Source: CAZVWJ01 sp964631325
GTDB taxonomy: Bacteria; T1Sed10-126
Assembly: GCA_964631325.1 (NCBI GenBank)
Contig: CAZVWJ010000043.1
Location: 1 to 21,288 of the forward strand
Reading direction: 5' to 3'
DNA length: 21,288 bases
Shown here: positions 14,551 to 21,288 of the stretch, one piece after another
Position numbering within the stretch: the first letter of the stretch is position 1
Layout of the letters: each line of letters starts with the position of its first letter
The notes under the pieces: generated by a model
Database searches by the model: none
Told to the model about the DNA's origin: nothing
The model's input: only the letters and a program-made list of their open reading frames with translations
Program-made: the position numbers and the translations under genes

Positions 14551-15570
14551 TTACCCTCGCAGGATAAACAGCAGGTAAACAGTCCCGATATATATGATGC
14601 CCAGCGTTACGTATTCGGGGGACAGGTAGTTTTTGGACGGTGTTTCTCGTCTGATTAACAGGGCATACCCCGCCAGGGAAATCATCAGGATGCCCGCAAA
14701 TATGCTCAACAGGTGTTGGACACCCACAACGGTGAAAATGGGCCCGGCCGGATAAAAAATATCAAACACGGGAATAATTGCCAGGTTGAACAGGCAGCTT
14801 CCAAAAATATTTCCCAGCGCAAGGTTGACTGCGTTCAACTGATACAGAGCTGCCCAGCAGACGACTATTTCTGGCAGGCTGGTTATAAAAGCCAGAAATA
14901 GACTCCCGAAAAATGTGTCGCCCAACCCCGTAAGAACAGCCAGCTTGTCTCCAACCGTGGACAGTCCACTACCCGCCAGGATTACTATTACCGCGAAAAT
15001 GATAAATTTCGTTAACGTTTCTCCGTGCGTTTGTTCCCCATACATTTTTGTCTCGCTAAGATTTTTCTCTTCCCCATTTTTACTTTTGCTGCTGAAAATA
15101 TAATAGAGACCGGTGAGATAAAAGAAAAAAATGAATAGACTGCCGGGACTGATGTATTTTAGCGTGCTCTTCCATTGAAAGATCTCGATGAAATTCTGGA
15201 GCAATGAACCGCCAACTAAAACGTATAAAATTACTATTAAATGGCCCGTGGACGAGTGTTTGGGGTTGGCCCGGTGAAGAAATTTTTTTCCGGTTAAAAT
15301 GGCAAGAATCGGGAGAATTGCTACGTTGAAGAGATTACTGCCCAGAACATTACCCAGTGCCAGGTTCGGGGCTTTTGGAATCAATACCGCGGAAAGACTG
15401 GTCCCGAGTTCGGGCAAACTGGTTACTGTTGAGAGAAGAATCAGGCCGATAAAACTGCGATGGACGTCCCATTTTTCTCCGAGTACGTCACCAAAGTAAG
15501 TTAATCGCCAGCCGGCTGCATAAATTATTGCTGCAAGAAGAATAAACAAAGTCCACAACAAATAGAGCAT
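14551..15570 (-). CDS. Ca2+/cation antiporter (CaCA superfamily, YrbG-like)
   Basis: Integral membrane exchanger of 339 residues with about 10 hydrophobic segments in two inverted halves. Each half carries an alpha repeat: SLPE at 51-54 with ALGNVLGSNLFN at 71-82, and SLPE at 231-234 with ALGNIFGSCLFN at 251-262. The glutamates and asparagines of these repeats bind the ion in the family. A charged cytoplasmic loop (about 162-187) separates the halves. Relatives exchange Ca2+ or Na+ for H+ or Na+; ion choice cannot be read here. The ribosome binding site GGAGG is 11 bases before ATG 15570. It lies 29 bases after the pentapeptide channel gene on the same strand, so the two may be co-transcribed. 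It converges with cfa; no hairpin was seen in 14438-14550. Confidence 0.9.
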   Translation of the reverse strand: MLYLLWTLFILLAAIIYAAGWRLTYFGDVLGEKWDVHRSFIGLILLSTVTSLPELGTSLSAVLIPKAPNLALGNVLGSNLFNVAILPILAILTGKKFLHRANPKHSSTGHLIVILYVLVGGSLLQNFIEIFQWKSTLKYISPGSLFIFFFYLTGLYYIFSSKSKNGEEKNLSETKMYGEQTHGETLTKFIIFAVIVILAGSGLSTVGDKLAVLTGLGDTFFGSLFLAFITSLPEIVVCWAALYQLNAVNLALGNIFGSCLFNLAIIPVFDIFYPAGPIFTVVGVQHLLSIFAGILMISLAGYALLIRRETPSKNYLSPEYVTLGIIYIGTVYLLFILRG

Positions 15571-15599
15571 TTAAACGGAGACCTCCAGAAAATTAATAT

Positions 15600-17369
15600 T
15601 TAACGGGTTGCCCAACGACCGAGAACAAAAATAAGCAGGGCAATCCAGATACTGCCTAAGAGAGCGTCGCTGGTAATCATTAATGAAGCCAGCCAGTTGT
15701 CCGGCGGTGGACCAAATCCGACTGTCCCCAGGGTAGCAAAAACAACTGTGCTGAAAAATAGGCTGTCCAGCCAGCGAGCAAGAAAAGGTTGGTTGCAAAC
15801 GTACACTCCCTCTTCGATGAGAATCTCAAAGTTAGCGTAAATAGTTGTCGAGGCGAACACTGTCACCGCCCCCCAGAACAACAGCCGGCTGATGCTTTCC
15901 CCGTATTTAAAAAGTATTTTTGAAAGTAGAGAAAAGAAGTAAGTAAAGGGTTTATGCCGTTTCCAGGCTAATTTTCTCTGCATATCTTTGCGGAGCACAA
16001 ACATCTCACTTTCCAGGTCGGGCAGGGCGTTGTCACTGGCTAATTGTTCAAACATCCTGTATGTGTCCACCGCTTTTTCTACCTGGCCCGAACCTTCCTC
16101 GGCGTCAGGGTCATAAATACAGCGCGGCGTTTTTTCGGTCAAGTTTACATTTAACTTTTCCCACAGGGAAGCGTTTTCACTTATTTCTTCTTTAGGCCGA
16201 AAATTTGTTCCCTCGTTAATTTGCACATCACGAAGGATTGCTCCGTAAAATTTACAATTGCTCAGATTAGCGTCAAAAAGATTATTGCGGAGCATTGAGG
16301 TGCGTTCCAGGTTGGCTCCGGTCAGGTTACTGTGGGGCAGAGAAGCGTCGGATAGTTCCGCTTCAAGCAGATCGGTACCGGAAAGATTTGCCCGGGGTAG
16401 TTTCGCTTCTGTTAGATTTGCTTCCTTTAGCACAGCTTTCGTCAGATTTGCCTTTGAAAGATTAGCCCCGGTGAGGTTTGCCCCCCGGAGGACCGTGTTT
16501 GTAAGGTTTGCCCCCTGCAAATCAGTGTGGGAAAGGGAGGCTTGCATAACAAATGCATTGCTAAAGTTTGCTCCGGATAAATTTGCTCCCGTAAAATCTG
16601 CTTCTTTGAGTACAGCACCGGAAAAATCAGCTCCCAGGAAGTTGGTGTTGGAAAGATCTGTTTCTCGTAGATTAGCATCATTGAGTTTGGCTTCCATTAG
16701 AAAAGCTTCTGGCAGCCTGGCCCGCTCAAGATCTGCATTAGTCAGGTTTGCCTCTTTGAAATAAGCGTTGGTGAGATTGGCGTCGGTGAGATCCACCTCG
16801 GGTAATTTGGCCGTCTCCAGGTCAGCTCCCGTAAAGTTGGCCCGTTTCAGGTTGGCTCCGCTGAAATCAGCTCCAACCAACTCGGCACCGGAAAAGTCGG
16901 CTCCCACTAAGTCCTGGCCGGAAAAATCTTCGTTTTCCAGTTCAGCGTCCCGGTAATCTGCACCTTCGATACCGGTTTTTACGGGCTCGGGTTCTTCTTT
17001 TACTTCTTCCCCGGAGGGTTTAGCTCTGGCACTCCCAATTTTGTCGCTGGGATAAAGGATGAGTTCGTCCTCGCAGAAGCTTGCAGCACCGAATAGCTTG
17101 ATAAGTTCCGGGCCTGCCGGTTGGCTAAACGAGGTTGGGGCTTGAAACTTGGAGTCAGCACTCTGCTGGAGAGTTTCTTTTATCTCTTTCAGAGCCCCGC
17201 TATCTGTTAGAGAATGCCAAAAACAGTGCTCGGAACCTGGCATAGTCGGTCGATAACAGCAGTAGGGGAAACAATCCTTGTATTTCTCGGAGCGCCCCCC
17301 ACTGTGATCTTTTGGGAAAACAAATCCACATCTATTTTCAGGAATGCGGGCCGATTTTTCTTCTTCCAT
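15600..17369 (-). CDS. pentapeptide-repeat protein with C-terminal two-helix K+-channel-like pore
   Basis: Three-part protein of about 589 residues. The N-terminus (about 10-55) is Cys/His-rich (CFPYCCYRP followed by GSEHCFWH), a likely zinc knuckle. Residues about 136-385 are some 50 tandem pentapeptides of A(D/N)LXX type, expected to form a right-handed quadrilateral beta-helix. The C-terminus has two hydrophobic helices (starting near 491 and 560) around TLGTVGFGP with TVGFG at 549-553, close to the K+ selectivity filter TVGYG. It probably forms a tetrameric cation channel with the helix as cytoplasmic sensor or scaffold; the ligand is unknown. GTG 17378 also opens the frame, but ATG 17369 has GGGTG 6 bases upstream and is preferred. 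The antiporter gene follows at 29 bases. Confidence 0.85.
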   Translation of the reverse strand: MEEEKSARIPENRCGFVFPKDHSGGRSEKYKDCFPYCCYRPTMPGSEHCFWHSLTDSGALKEIKETLQQSADSKFQAPTSFSQPAGPELIKLFGAASFCEDELILYPSDKIGSARAKPSGEEVKEEPEPVKTGIEGADYRDAELENEDFSGQDLVGADFSGAELVGADFSGANLKRANFTGADLETAKLPEVDLTDANLTNAYFKEANLTNADLERARLPEAFLMEAKLNDANLRETDLSNTNFLGADFSGAVLKEADFTGANLSGANFSNAFVMQASLSHTDLQGANLTNTVLRGANLTGANLSKANLTKAVLKEANLTEAKLPRANLSGTDLLEAELSDASLPHSNLTGANLERTSMLRNNLFDANLSNCKFYGAILRDVQINEGTNFRPKEEISENASLWEKLNVNLTEKTPRCIYDPDAEEGSGQVEKAVDTYRMFEQLASDNALPDLESEMFVLRKDMQRKLAWKRHKPFTYFFSLLSKILFKYGESISRLLFWGAVTVFASTTIYANFEILIEEGVYVCNQPFLARWLDSLFFSTVVFATLGTVGFGPPPDNWLASLMITSDALLGSIWIALLIFVLGRWATR

Positions 17370-17423
17370 ACTTTTCACCCAACCATTACTTTTGCAGGGA
17401 ATAATCGATTAAATAATCCCCTC

Positions 17424-17432
17424 ATTATATCA
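17424..17432 (-). promoter_or_regulatory. extended -10 promoter of the pentapeptide channel gene
   Basis: On the minus strand TGATATAAT (17432-17424) is a perfect extended -10 element about 55 bases before ATG 17369. No good -35 is seen, which extended -10 promoters tolerate. Confidence 0.5.
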
Positions 17433-17482
17433 TCATTACGGAATTCTGATACAGGTTTTAAACCTGCCCGAAAGTTAAATTT

Positions 17483-17491
17483 TGATATAAT
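17483..17491 (+). promoter_or_regulatory. possible extended -10 promoter for the 17639 gene
   Basis: TGATATAAT on the plus strand at 17483-17491. No -35 is evident. The transcript would have a leader of about 140 bases before ATG 17639. The inverted repeat CAGGTTT (17452-17458) with AAACCTG (17460-17466) lies just upstream, between this box and the divergent channel promoter, and could be a shared regulator site. Confidence 0.4.
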
Positions 17492-17638
17492 ATTAAGATC
17501 GATTTCGAAGTGGAACTATAAAGTTATTTTTCCCTGTAGTCGAATGGCAAATAATTTCAAGCTTAAATTGTAGGAAACTGGCGGACTTTAATAGAACTTG
17601 TTTTTTAAAATGGTTCAAAATGGATTTGGTAGATACGG

Positions 17639-18235
17639 ATGAAATTAATTTTTCGAGGTTTAATTTCGGCTTGTCTTACTTTTGTGGCATTATTTCTGGT
17701 TCTTATTTTATTTGCAGTTGATTTTAAAAAGTCTAAGCTACCCTCGACAGAGTTGAGTAAGTTAGAATATGGCACTTACTACTATTCTTTGAAAAAATCA
17801 CTGGGTAAATGGGAAAACGGAAAAAAAGAACTCGTTTTTTCCCCTCGTGAAACTTCTTATCTTGCTGAACAATATCTTGAGAAAAAAAGTAACACGTGGC
17901 TTGAGATGGTAGAAATTTTAGTTCGTGGGAAAAATGAAAATGCTGACGTGAAGCTGGTTGTTTCTGGTCCGCTGGGGCTTTATTACCGGTTTGATTTTGT
18001 CGGGCAATTGAAATACAAATTGAACCGGTGGGACCTACAACTGGAGAGCTTTTACCTTGGTTCTCTCCCTCTGCATTATTTTTTACCACAAGGTTTGCCG
18101 TATAAATTGCCCCACAGGTTTGCCGGCGGGGCAATTGAACTGCACAAATTTACTCTGGACGGTAAAGGGATGAAAACTGAATTGAAGCTGAGTAATAATA
18201 ACAATAATTATCCCCTGCTTGATTTACTGAAGTAG
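17639..18235 (+). CDS. membrane-anchored hypothetical protein (possibly YpmS/DUF2140-like)
   Basis: 198 residues. A hydrophobic N-terminal segment (about 7-27) ending in FAVDFKK looks like an uncleaved anchor with the rest outside. The soluble part alternates short strands: VKLVVSGPLGLYYRFDFVGQ, a Tyr/Leu-rich strand run, then PLHYFLPQGLPYKLP and a final IELHKFTLDGKGMKTELKL, reminiscent of the lipid-binding-like fold of YpmS (DUF2140) proteins of Bacillota. The resemblance is by eye and weak. No cysteine lipobox is present. The start at 17639 has no good ribosome binding site, and the gene is visibly more AT-rich than hydF next door. Neighbours give no clear hint of function. Confidence 0.6.
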   Translation: MKLIFRGLISACLTFVALFLVLILFAVDFKKSKLPSTELSKLEYGTYYYSLKKSLGKWENGKKELVFSPRETSYLAEQYLEKKSNTWLEMVEILVRGKNENADVKLVVSGPLGLYYRFDFVGQLKYKLNRWDLQLESFYLGSLPLHYFLPQGLPYKLPHRFAGGAIELHKFTLDGKGMKTELKLSNNNNNYPLLDLLK

Positions 18236-18407
18236 TGTTTACCTTTTATATCTGAGTTCGCTCTAAAAATTCTTCTCCCTTGATGGGGGAAGAGTTAGAT
18301 GGGGGTGAAAATGGGGTTAAAAGACCGTTTAGTTGTCAGATTTTTCTTTAGACACCTTTTTAAAGTAGACGCATATCTGACTGGAAAATTTTGGTTAGGT
18401 GGCAATT
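18236..18407. repeat. spacer with a second copy of the REP-like repeat
   Basis: CTTCTCCC (18272-18279) and GGGGGAAG (18285-18292) form a near-complete hairpin, followed by AGTTAGATGGGGGTGAAAA; this is the same unit as at 4140-4199. No promoter for hydF could be assigned with confidence in this 172-base spacer. Confidence 0.5.
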
Positions 18408-19664
18408 ATGAGTATTAATTCGGCTCCTAAATCTGTGCGGCTCCATATCGGTCTGTTAGGTCGGACCAACGTCGGCAAATCAACTTTTCTTAACATGGTG
18501 GCCGACCAGGCCGTTTCCATTACTTCCAAACAGCCGGGAACGACTACCGACGTTGTGGAAAAACAGATGGAATTTTTGCCGCTCGGTCCGGTTGTTTTTC
18601 ATGATACGGCCGGCCTTGACGATGACTCCGGCCTGGCCGGTAAGCGGCTGGAAAAGACCCGCCGTGCCCTCGCCGGAATTGACGTCGCCGTGCTGGTTGT
18701 CGAACCGGAGAGCTGGTCCGATTACGAGCAGGAGCTGGTCGCTGAACTCGAATCCCGGGAAATACCGTTCATTGTTGTCGTAAATAAAGTTGACGCCCGC
18801 GAGCCGACGGCACAATTTAAAAGTAAAATCAGCGAGCTGACGGATAATTACATTTTTTGCTCCAGCCTCGAGTCAGCCGCGCAGGAGCGCCACATCAATG
18901 CGTTTAAGAAAGAATTAATTGAAATTTGTCCGGAGGATTTTCTCAATCCTCCCACCCTGGTCGGTGATTTAATTCCGCCCGGCGAACTCGGCCTGTTGAT
19001 TGTCCCCATTGACCTGGAAGCGCCCAAGGGCCGCTTGATTCTGCCCCAGGTCCAGACAATACGTAACGCTCTCGATAACGAGGCGGCCACCGTGGTCGTT
19101 AAAGACAACAGTTATCCGGAGATCCTGGAAAAATTGGCCGAGCCGCCGGCCCTCTGTGTCTGTGATTCCCAGGTTGTCGAGCCCATGGTGGAAAATACGC
19201 CGGACTCCGTCCCCTGCACGACGTTCTCGATTCTCTTCGCCCGCCAGAAGGGGGACCTGCTGGAGACTGCCCGCGGCGCCGCCCGGCTTCATCATCTTCG
19301 GCCGGGTGATCGGGTGTTGATTGGCGAGGCCTGCAGTCATCATCCGATTGAGGATGATATTGGCCGTGAAAAAATACCGCGCTGGTTGAATGAATTTGTT
19401 GGAGGAGAACTGGATTTTGACGTTTATTCCGGCCGGGATTTTCCGGCCGATTTATCTGAATACGAACTGATTATTCACTGCGGCGGCTGTATGATTAACC
19501 GCCGGCGCATGTTTTACCGGATTCAACGGGCCCGCGAAGCCGCTGTACCAATTACTAATTACGGAATCTGTATTTCCCTTGTTCACAACGTTCTCCAGCG
19601 GACACTTTCCCCGTTTCCGGGAGCCCTTGCCGGATATAAAGAACAGAAGGAGTTATTAAAATGA
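18408..19664 (+). CDS. hydF: [FeFe]-hydrogenase maturation GTPase/scaffold HydF
   Basis: HydF receives the diiron precursor made by HydE and HydG and delivers the 2Fe subcluster to apo-hydrogenase. 418 residues, cytoplasmic. The N-terminal GTPase has G1 GRTNVGKS (18-25), G3 DTAG (66-69) and G4 NKVD (126-129). A middle dimerisation domain (LIVPIDLEAPKGRLILPQ region) follows. The C-terminal cluster-binding motif is CSH (309-311) with HCGGC (357-361), matching the family pattern CxH(x)45HCxxC. ATG 18408 has AGGTGG 5 bases upstream; the in-frame GTG at 18399 overlaps that site and is unlikely. The stop overlaps the hydG start as ATGA, so translation is coupled. Codon third positions are GC-rich compared with the preceding gene. 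Confidence 0.96.
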   Translation: MSINSAPKSVRLHIGLLGRTNVGKSTFLNMVADQAVSITSKQPGTTTDVVEKQMEFLPLGPVVFHDTAGLDDDSGLAGKRLEKTRRALAGIDVAVLVVEPESWSDYEQELVAELESREIPFIVVVNKVDAREPTAQFKSKISELTDNYIFCSSLESAAQERHINAFKKELIEICPEDFLNPPTLVGDLIPPGELGLLIVPIDLEAPKGRLILPQVQTIRNALDNEAATVVVKDNSYPEILEKLAEPPALCVCDSQVVEPMVENTPDSVPCTTFSILFARQKGDLLETARGAARLHHLRPGDRVLIGEACSHHPIEDDIGREKIPRWLNEFVGGELDFDVYSGRDFPADLSEYELIIHCGGCMINRRRMFYRIQRAREAAVPITNYGICISLVHNVLQRTLSPFPGALAGYKEQKELLK

Positions 19665-21157
19665 GTCTAACTCAAACTGAACGGGAAAATTGGCTTGAAA
19701 ATAGAATTAAACCTTCTCAGTATGAAAAATACATGGATGGCGGGGAAGACTTTATCAAGGACTCCCGGCTTGAACAGCAGTTGGCGAACAACCGGAATCC
19801 GGCCCCGGAACGGGTCCGTGATATTCTCGCTAAATCACTTGCCGTGGAGTCCCTCACTCCGGCCGAAACGGCCGCCCTGCTGAACGTCGAGTCACCGCAA
19901 CTCCTTGCTGAAATGGAAGAGGCGGCCGCGGCGGTTAAGCAGAAAGTATACGACAACCGGATCGTTACTTTTGCTCCTCTCTATCTAAACAACCAGTGCG
20001 TTAACAACTGCAAATACTGCGGTTTCCGGCGGGAAAATACCGAGATTGATCGAAGAATTTTATCCGCCGAAGAAATCAAGGAAGAGACTGTGGTTCTCGC
20101 CGGTGAAATCGGTCACAAGCGGCTGATTGTCGTCTACGGCGAGGCCCCGGTTTCCGACGTCGATTATATGGTCGAGTCGATTGAATCCATCTACGACGTG
20201 GAAGTAGAGACAAAAAATGGTGTCGGCGCGATTCGTCGAGTAAACGTTAACGCTCCCCCCCTCCAGGTAGGTGAACTGGAAAAGTTGCGGGACGTCGGCC
20301 TCGGCACCTACCAGGTCTTCCAGGAAACTTATCATCACCAGACTTACGACCGGGTTCATCCGGCCGGCACCTTGAAGGCCAACTATCCCTGGCGGCTCTA
20401 CTGCATGCACCGCGCTTTTGAGGCGGGGATAGACGACGTCGGCATTGGCGCTCTGTTTGGCCTTTATGACTGGAAATTTGAGGTGATGGGCCTGCTTTCT
20501 CACGCCCGCGAACTGGAAAAACGTTTTAACGTTGGACCCCACACGATTTCCTTCCCCCGGCTCGAGCCCGCTTTTAACGCTCCTCTCGCTCAGGAGTCGG
20601 AGTATTCGGTCACCGACTCCGAGTTTAAAAAGCTGGTCACCGTCCTCCGGCTGGCCGTCCCGTACACCGGCTTGATTATTACCGCCCGGGAAGATCCTCA
20701 GATTCGCCACGAAACTATGCGGCTGGGCTGTACCCAGACTGACGCCTCCACCCGGATCGGCATCGGCGCTTACTCTGATTATTCGGAACAACAGGTGGAG
20801 GACCGCCAGCAGTTTATCCTTGGTGACACCCGCAGTCTCGACGAATTTATCGGTGCCATGGCCGATCGCGGTTTCATCACTTCTTTCTGCACGGCTGGCT
20901 ATCGCTGTGGTCGCACCGGGGAATGTATAATGGAATTACTGCGCGAGGGCAAGGAGGGAGAATACTGCAAGCTCAACGCTGTTTTGACTTTTCGCGAGTG
21001 GCTCGATGACTTTGCTTCACCTGAGACCAAGCGCAAGGGGGAACGGCTGATTGAACAGGAAATGGAAGAAATCAGCCACCAATTACCCGAGGTTTACCCC
21101 CGCCTCAAGTCTTACTACGAACGGATAAAAGCCGGCGAACGCGACCTCTATTTCTAA
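19661..21157 (+). CDS. hydG: [FeFe]-hydrogenase maturation radical SAM tyrosine lyase HydG (variant C-terminal cluster motif)
   Basis: HydG splits tyrosine to p-cresol and dehydroglycine and makes the CO and CN ligands of the H-cluster as an Fe(CO)2CN synthon. 498 residues. The radical-SAM motif CVNNCKYC (113-120) is CX3CX2C as in the family. The C-terminal auxiliary-cluster motif, normally CX2CX22C, reads Cys410-Thr-Ala-Gly413 and Cys436 with correct spacing, so the middle ligand is Gly; extra cysteines stand at 416 and 422. Adjacent sequence (GRTGE, LNAVLTFREWL) is otherwise typical. It may be a HydG subfamily or have an altered cluster. Good AGGAG site; 4-base overlap with hydF. hydE and the hydrogenase are not in the window. 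Confidence 0.93.
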   Translation: MSLTQTERENWLENRIKPSQYEKYMDGGEDFIKDSRLEQQLANNRNPAPERVRDILAKSLAVESLTPAETAALLNVESPQLLAEMEEAAAAVKQKVYDNRIVTFAPLYLNNQCVNNCKYCGFRRENTEIDRRILSAEEIKEETVVLAGEIGHKRLIVVYGEAPVSDVDYMVESIESIYDVEVETKNGVGAIRRVNVNAPPLQVGELEKLRDVGLGTYQVFQETYHHQTYDRVHPAGTLKANYPWRLYCMHRAFEAGIDDVGIGALFGLYDWKFEVMGLLSHARELEKRFNVGPHTISFPRLEPAFNAPLAQESEYSVTDSEFKKLVTVLRLAVPYTGLIITAREDPQIRHETMRLGCTQTDASTRIGIGAYSDYSEQQVEDRQQFILGDTRSLDEFIGAMADRGFITSFCTAGYRCGRTGECIMELLREGKEGEYCKLNAVLTFREWLDDFASPETKRKGERLIEQEMEEISHQLPEVYPRLKSYYERIKAGERDLYF

Positions 21158-21288
21158 TTCCCCCGACTTTCACCACTGCTTCCCTGTTTTGAGTGGTCCT
21201 CTGTTTTGCATTTTGTGTTCTGGGTTTACCTCCTAACTTAACTTCACCCCCCTAATTTTTTCCATTTCAAACAAAGATCCCCTTTAAA
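21158..21288. other. region downstream of hydG
   Basis: A weak hairpin, ACCACT (21172-21177) with AGTGGT (21192-21197), 14-base loop, could be the end of the hydFG transcript, although the following T content is interrupted. No gene start was seen before the window ends. Confidence 0.35.

Noticed and set aside
16258..16764. 168-residue plus-strand frame with repetitive sequence
   Set aside because: Mirror of the pentapeptide repeats on the other strand.
16210..16980. Regular short repeats that could suggest a CRISPR array
   Set aside because: Period is 15 bases and codes for pentapeptides; there are no spacers.
20060..20791. 243-residue open frame on the minus strand
   Set aside because: Fully antisense to hydG, whose motifs are certain; low-complexity shadow translation with no ribosome binding site logic.

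Overview
This is a bacterial chromosome window of moderate GC with 17 protein genes. No tRNA, rRNA, CRISPR array, transposase gene or phage gene was found. Most starts have clear AGGAGG-type ribosome binding sites, and many proteins are rich in Glu/Asp. hydF and hydG at the right end (maturation of [FeFe]-hydrogenase) point to an anaerobic, probably fermentative, hydrogen-metabolising bacterium. The acidic proteins, strong Shine-Dalgarno sites and a YpmS-like membrane protein would suit a Bacillota/Halanaerobiales-type host, but that placement is a guess; nothing here fixes the phylum.

Layout. 1-4100 (minus strand): molybdopterin genes moaD-moaE-moaB, then a beta-CASP metallo-beta-lactamase nuclease 14 bases downstream, then a 355-base gap of nested inverted repeats, then a phospholipase D-like lipoprotein followed by a perfect hairpin. 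4100-6800: a short DnaJ-type co-chaperone, dispersed REP-like repeats, yjbQ, a convergent BON-domain gene overlapping the end of yjbQ, and a small acidic unknown protein. 6801-9425: the disaggregase clpB. 9455-11211: a regulator-transporter unit with a sigma70-type promoter, a cysteine-free ArsR-like regulator flanked by two long related AT-rich palindromes, an MFS transporter and a terminator. 11265-14437: a CLC chloride channel-type protein with CBS domains, then cyclopropane-fatty-acid synthase. 14551-17369 (minus): a Ca2+/cation antiporter and a pentapeptide-repeat protein with a C-terminal K+-channel-like pore. 17639-21157 (plus): an AT-rich gene for a membrane-anchored unknown protein, then the translationally coupled pair hydF-hydG.

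How they fit together. DnaJ-like protein and ClpB (protein quality control), BON protein, CFA synthase (membrane lipid modification), CLC protein, cation antiporter and pentapeptide channel look like a loose stress and ion-homeostasis neighbourhood; apart from moaDEB (+nuclease), regulator-MFS and hydFG they are not obvious operons. The best candidates for something new are the paired palindromic operators around the regulator at 9575-9892, the HydG with a missing C-terminal cluster cysteine, the CLC protein without its gating glutamate, and the multi-branched inverted-repeat element at 1137-1445.
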